This document shows positions 31,070-32,322 of a stretch of DNA of 32,322 bases, one piece after another. Position 1 is the first letter of the stretch. Each line of letters begins with the position of its first letter. Origin of the DNA: Chitinophaga pinensis (GTDB lineage: Bacteria; Bacteroidota; Bacteroidia; NS11-12g; UBA955); contig CAMDDG010000025.1 in NCBI GenBank assembly GCA_945890895.1, positions 1 through 32,322 of the forward strand. Direction: 5' to 3'. The notes beneath the pieces are model-generated. The model was given only the letters and a program-made list of their open reading frames with translations. It had not been told where the DNA came from and made no database searches. Both the position numbers and the translations under genes were made by a program.

Positions 31070-32322
31070 ATGAAAACGCTAGTTTATACCCTTCAGCAAA
31101 AATCAAGAATCATTCACAAATCAATCGGGTTTTTACTCGGATTTATTTTGATTTTCTCCAGTTCTTTGAAAGCTCAAAATGCTTCCATTGGTTTCTCCGT
31201 AAAAACGGAATGCTTGTATGCACAAGCAACGGCATTTTCTTATGATACAAGTTGCCAATCACTATCTTGGAGAGAAGGTGGATCAACGAAAGTTCTAGGT
31301 TATGGACCTATTTTTAAAACAAAATATGCTCAAGCAGGTGGTTACACTCTGTGTTTAAAAGTAGTAGATAATTGTAAAAAATGGGATACGTTGATTTGTT
31401 ATCAATTCAAAGTGACCGATTGTCCTTGTGATACTCAAAAAATCAGCATGAAAACGGTTTACGATACCACAACATGTGGTAAAGTTAAATTCAGCACACC
31501 CGGAGCAACGAATACAGCCAATTCAAAAAAATACAGTTATTCCTGGGATTTTTCAGATGGTAACACTTCTACAAACGGCGATCCTGCGCATACATTTGCA
31601 TCAAACGGAACCTATAAAACTTGCGTTACGATTAAGTGGGCTTTGAACGGTACGAATACCTCTTGTTCTCGAACTTTGTGTGAAACAATAAAAGTTGGTT
31701 GTTATTCCTCAAAAGACACTACAACTAAGGATACTACCAATTCGGGGGGTGGAAAAGACACAACCAACAACAATGATACCACCGGCGGTAAAGATTCCAC
31801 CAACTATTCTAAGTGCGATTGGAAATCTCGTGGATTAAAATTCAATGCAGTTAAAAACACCACTACTTGCGGTAAGGTTGTTTTTGAAGCTTCGAATTTA
31901 CAAGATACCTGCGTTCAGTATAAAATTGCTATGAATGGGGTAATTTTATCGGAGAAAAGAGCTTACACACATTACTTCACTCAAAACGGCAACTATAAAG
32001 TGGGATTGAAAGCCTACGATAAATGTAAAGGATGTGATACCACAATCTGGACAGAAATCGGTATTGATTGCTTCCCCAAAGATTCTACAAACGGTGGAAA
32101 TGATAGCACCAATGGAAACGACAGTACTCAAGTAAAAACTTGCGATTGGTCGAAATTCGACTTTACCTATACCCAATCAAAATCCAATTGTAAACGCTAC
32201 CTAATCAAAGCTACAACTACCGATAGTTGTGTAACTTACAAAATGAAAGTAGTAAGCGGCAATACGGCCATTTATTTAGAAACTGGATCGGCACACGAAT
32301 TCACCTTCCCATCTAATGGATA
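31070..32322 (+). CDS. Modular secreted protein with PKD domain and DT/DS linkers, 3' end cut
   Basis: The frame is open from an ATG at 31070 to the window edge (417 residues; the C-terminus is missing). The signal peptide is long: MKTLVYTLQQKSRIIHKSIG, then FLLGFILIFSSSLKAQ. Residues about 148-195 are a PKD domain (SYSWDFSDGNTSTNGDPAHTF, then GTYKTCVTIKW). Three modules open with a CD pair near residues 120, 249 and 358, the last two as CDW. They are separated by low-complexity linkers of repeated KDTT, KDST and NDST (about 216-246 and 338-357). The modules carry many cysteines. A T9SS sorting domain is expected at the missing end. Likely a cell-surface protein; role unknown. Confidence 0.82.
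   Translation, partial: MKTLVYTLQQKSRIIHKSIGFLLGFILIFSSSLKAQNASIGFSVKTECLYAQATAFSYDTSCQSLSWREGGSTKVLGYGPIFKTKYAQAGGYTLCLKVVDNCKKWDTLICYQFKVTDCPCDTQKISMKTVYDTTTCGKVKFSTPGATNTANSKKYSYSWDFSDGNTSTNGDPAHTFASNGTYKTCVTIKWALNGTNTSCSRTLCETIKVGCYSSKDTTTKDTTNSGGGKDTTNNNDTTGGKDSTNYSKCDWKSRGLKFNAVKNTTTCGKVVFEASNLQDTCVQYKIAMNGVILSEKRAYTHYFTQNGNYKVGLKAYDKCKGCDTTIWTEIGIDCFPKDSTNGGNDSTNGNDSTQVKTCDWSKFDFTYTQSKSNCKRYLIKATTTDSCVTYKMKVVSGNTAIYLETGSAHEFTFPSNG

Overview
The window is chromosomal DNA from a low-GC member of the Bacteroidota. The evidence is a type IX secretion (T9SS) C-terminal sorting domain, PKD and IgGFc-binding-like surface proteins, families largely confined to this phylum (DUF3078, DUF4271, PG_1098-like methyltransferase, the bacillithiol-linked protein YtxJ), menaquinone synthesis through MenD, and -7 promoter elements of the Bacteroidota form TAnnTTTG. 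I cannot name the genus; an aquatic Flavobacteriales- or Chitinophagales-like bacterium would fit. I see no rRNA, tRNA, insertion sequence, prophage or CRISPR array.

Layout. Positions 1-3593 hold surface-protein genes: a truncated IgGFc-binding-like gene on the minus strand, a 600-base gene-poor stretch, and a 709-residue T9SS cargo protein with octapeptide DT repeats. A perfect bidirectional terminator (3717-3750) separates it from a large periplasmic TPR protein (3784-6741, minus). Then come two glycosyltransferases, recQ and an HTH regulator, all minus, the last three packed head to tail. A CsgG-like secreted protein (12258-13445) faces away from the regulator. Positions 13638-16723 carry lolD (minus) and sucC (plus), which share an overlapping divergent promoter region, and a DUF3078 outer-membrane protein.

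From 16846 to 25029 are translation and core-metabolism genes: prfC (minus), a GNAT acetyltransferase, typA, lpd, a metallo-beta-lactamase-fold hydrolase and menD. From 25078 to 26583 on the minus strand are smpB, a hotdog thioesterase, ytxJ and a 39-residue lipoprotein. The lipoprotein start codon overlaps head to head (CATG) with that of a THUMP-like methyltransferase. The heme genes hemD and DUF4271 (minus) and hemW (plus) diverge from a 23-base gap. The window ends inside a modular PKD-type secreted protein.

Most genes are ordinary housekeeping genes of this phylum, and I found no convincing new defence or biosynthetic system. The most unusual signals are noncoding. One is a set of degenerate ~15-base tandem repeats with a GAATC/GAATTC-like core, present at several gene borders and apparently once inside a glycosyltransferase linker. 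Another is a 38-base tandem repeat behind lolD. The third is a group of perfect TAnnTTTG elements only 4-8 bases before start codons, which implies leaderless mRNAs for prfC, the TPR gene, DUF4271 and the methyltransferase.
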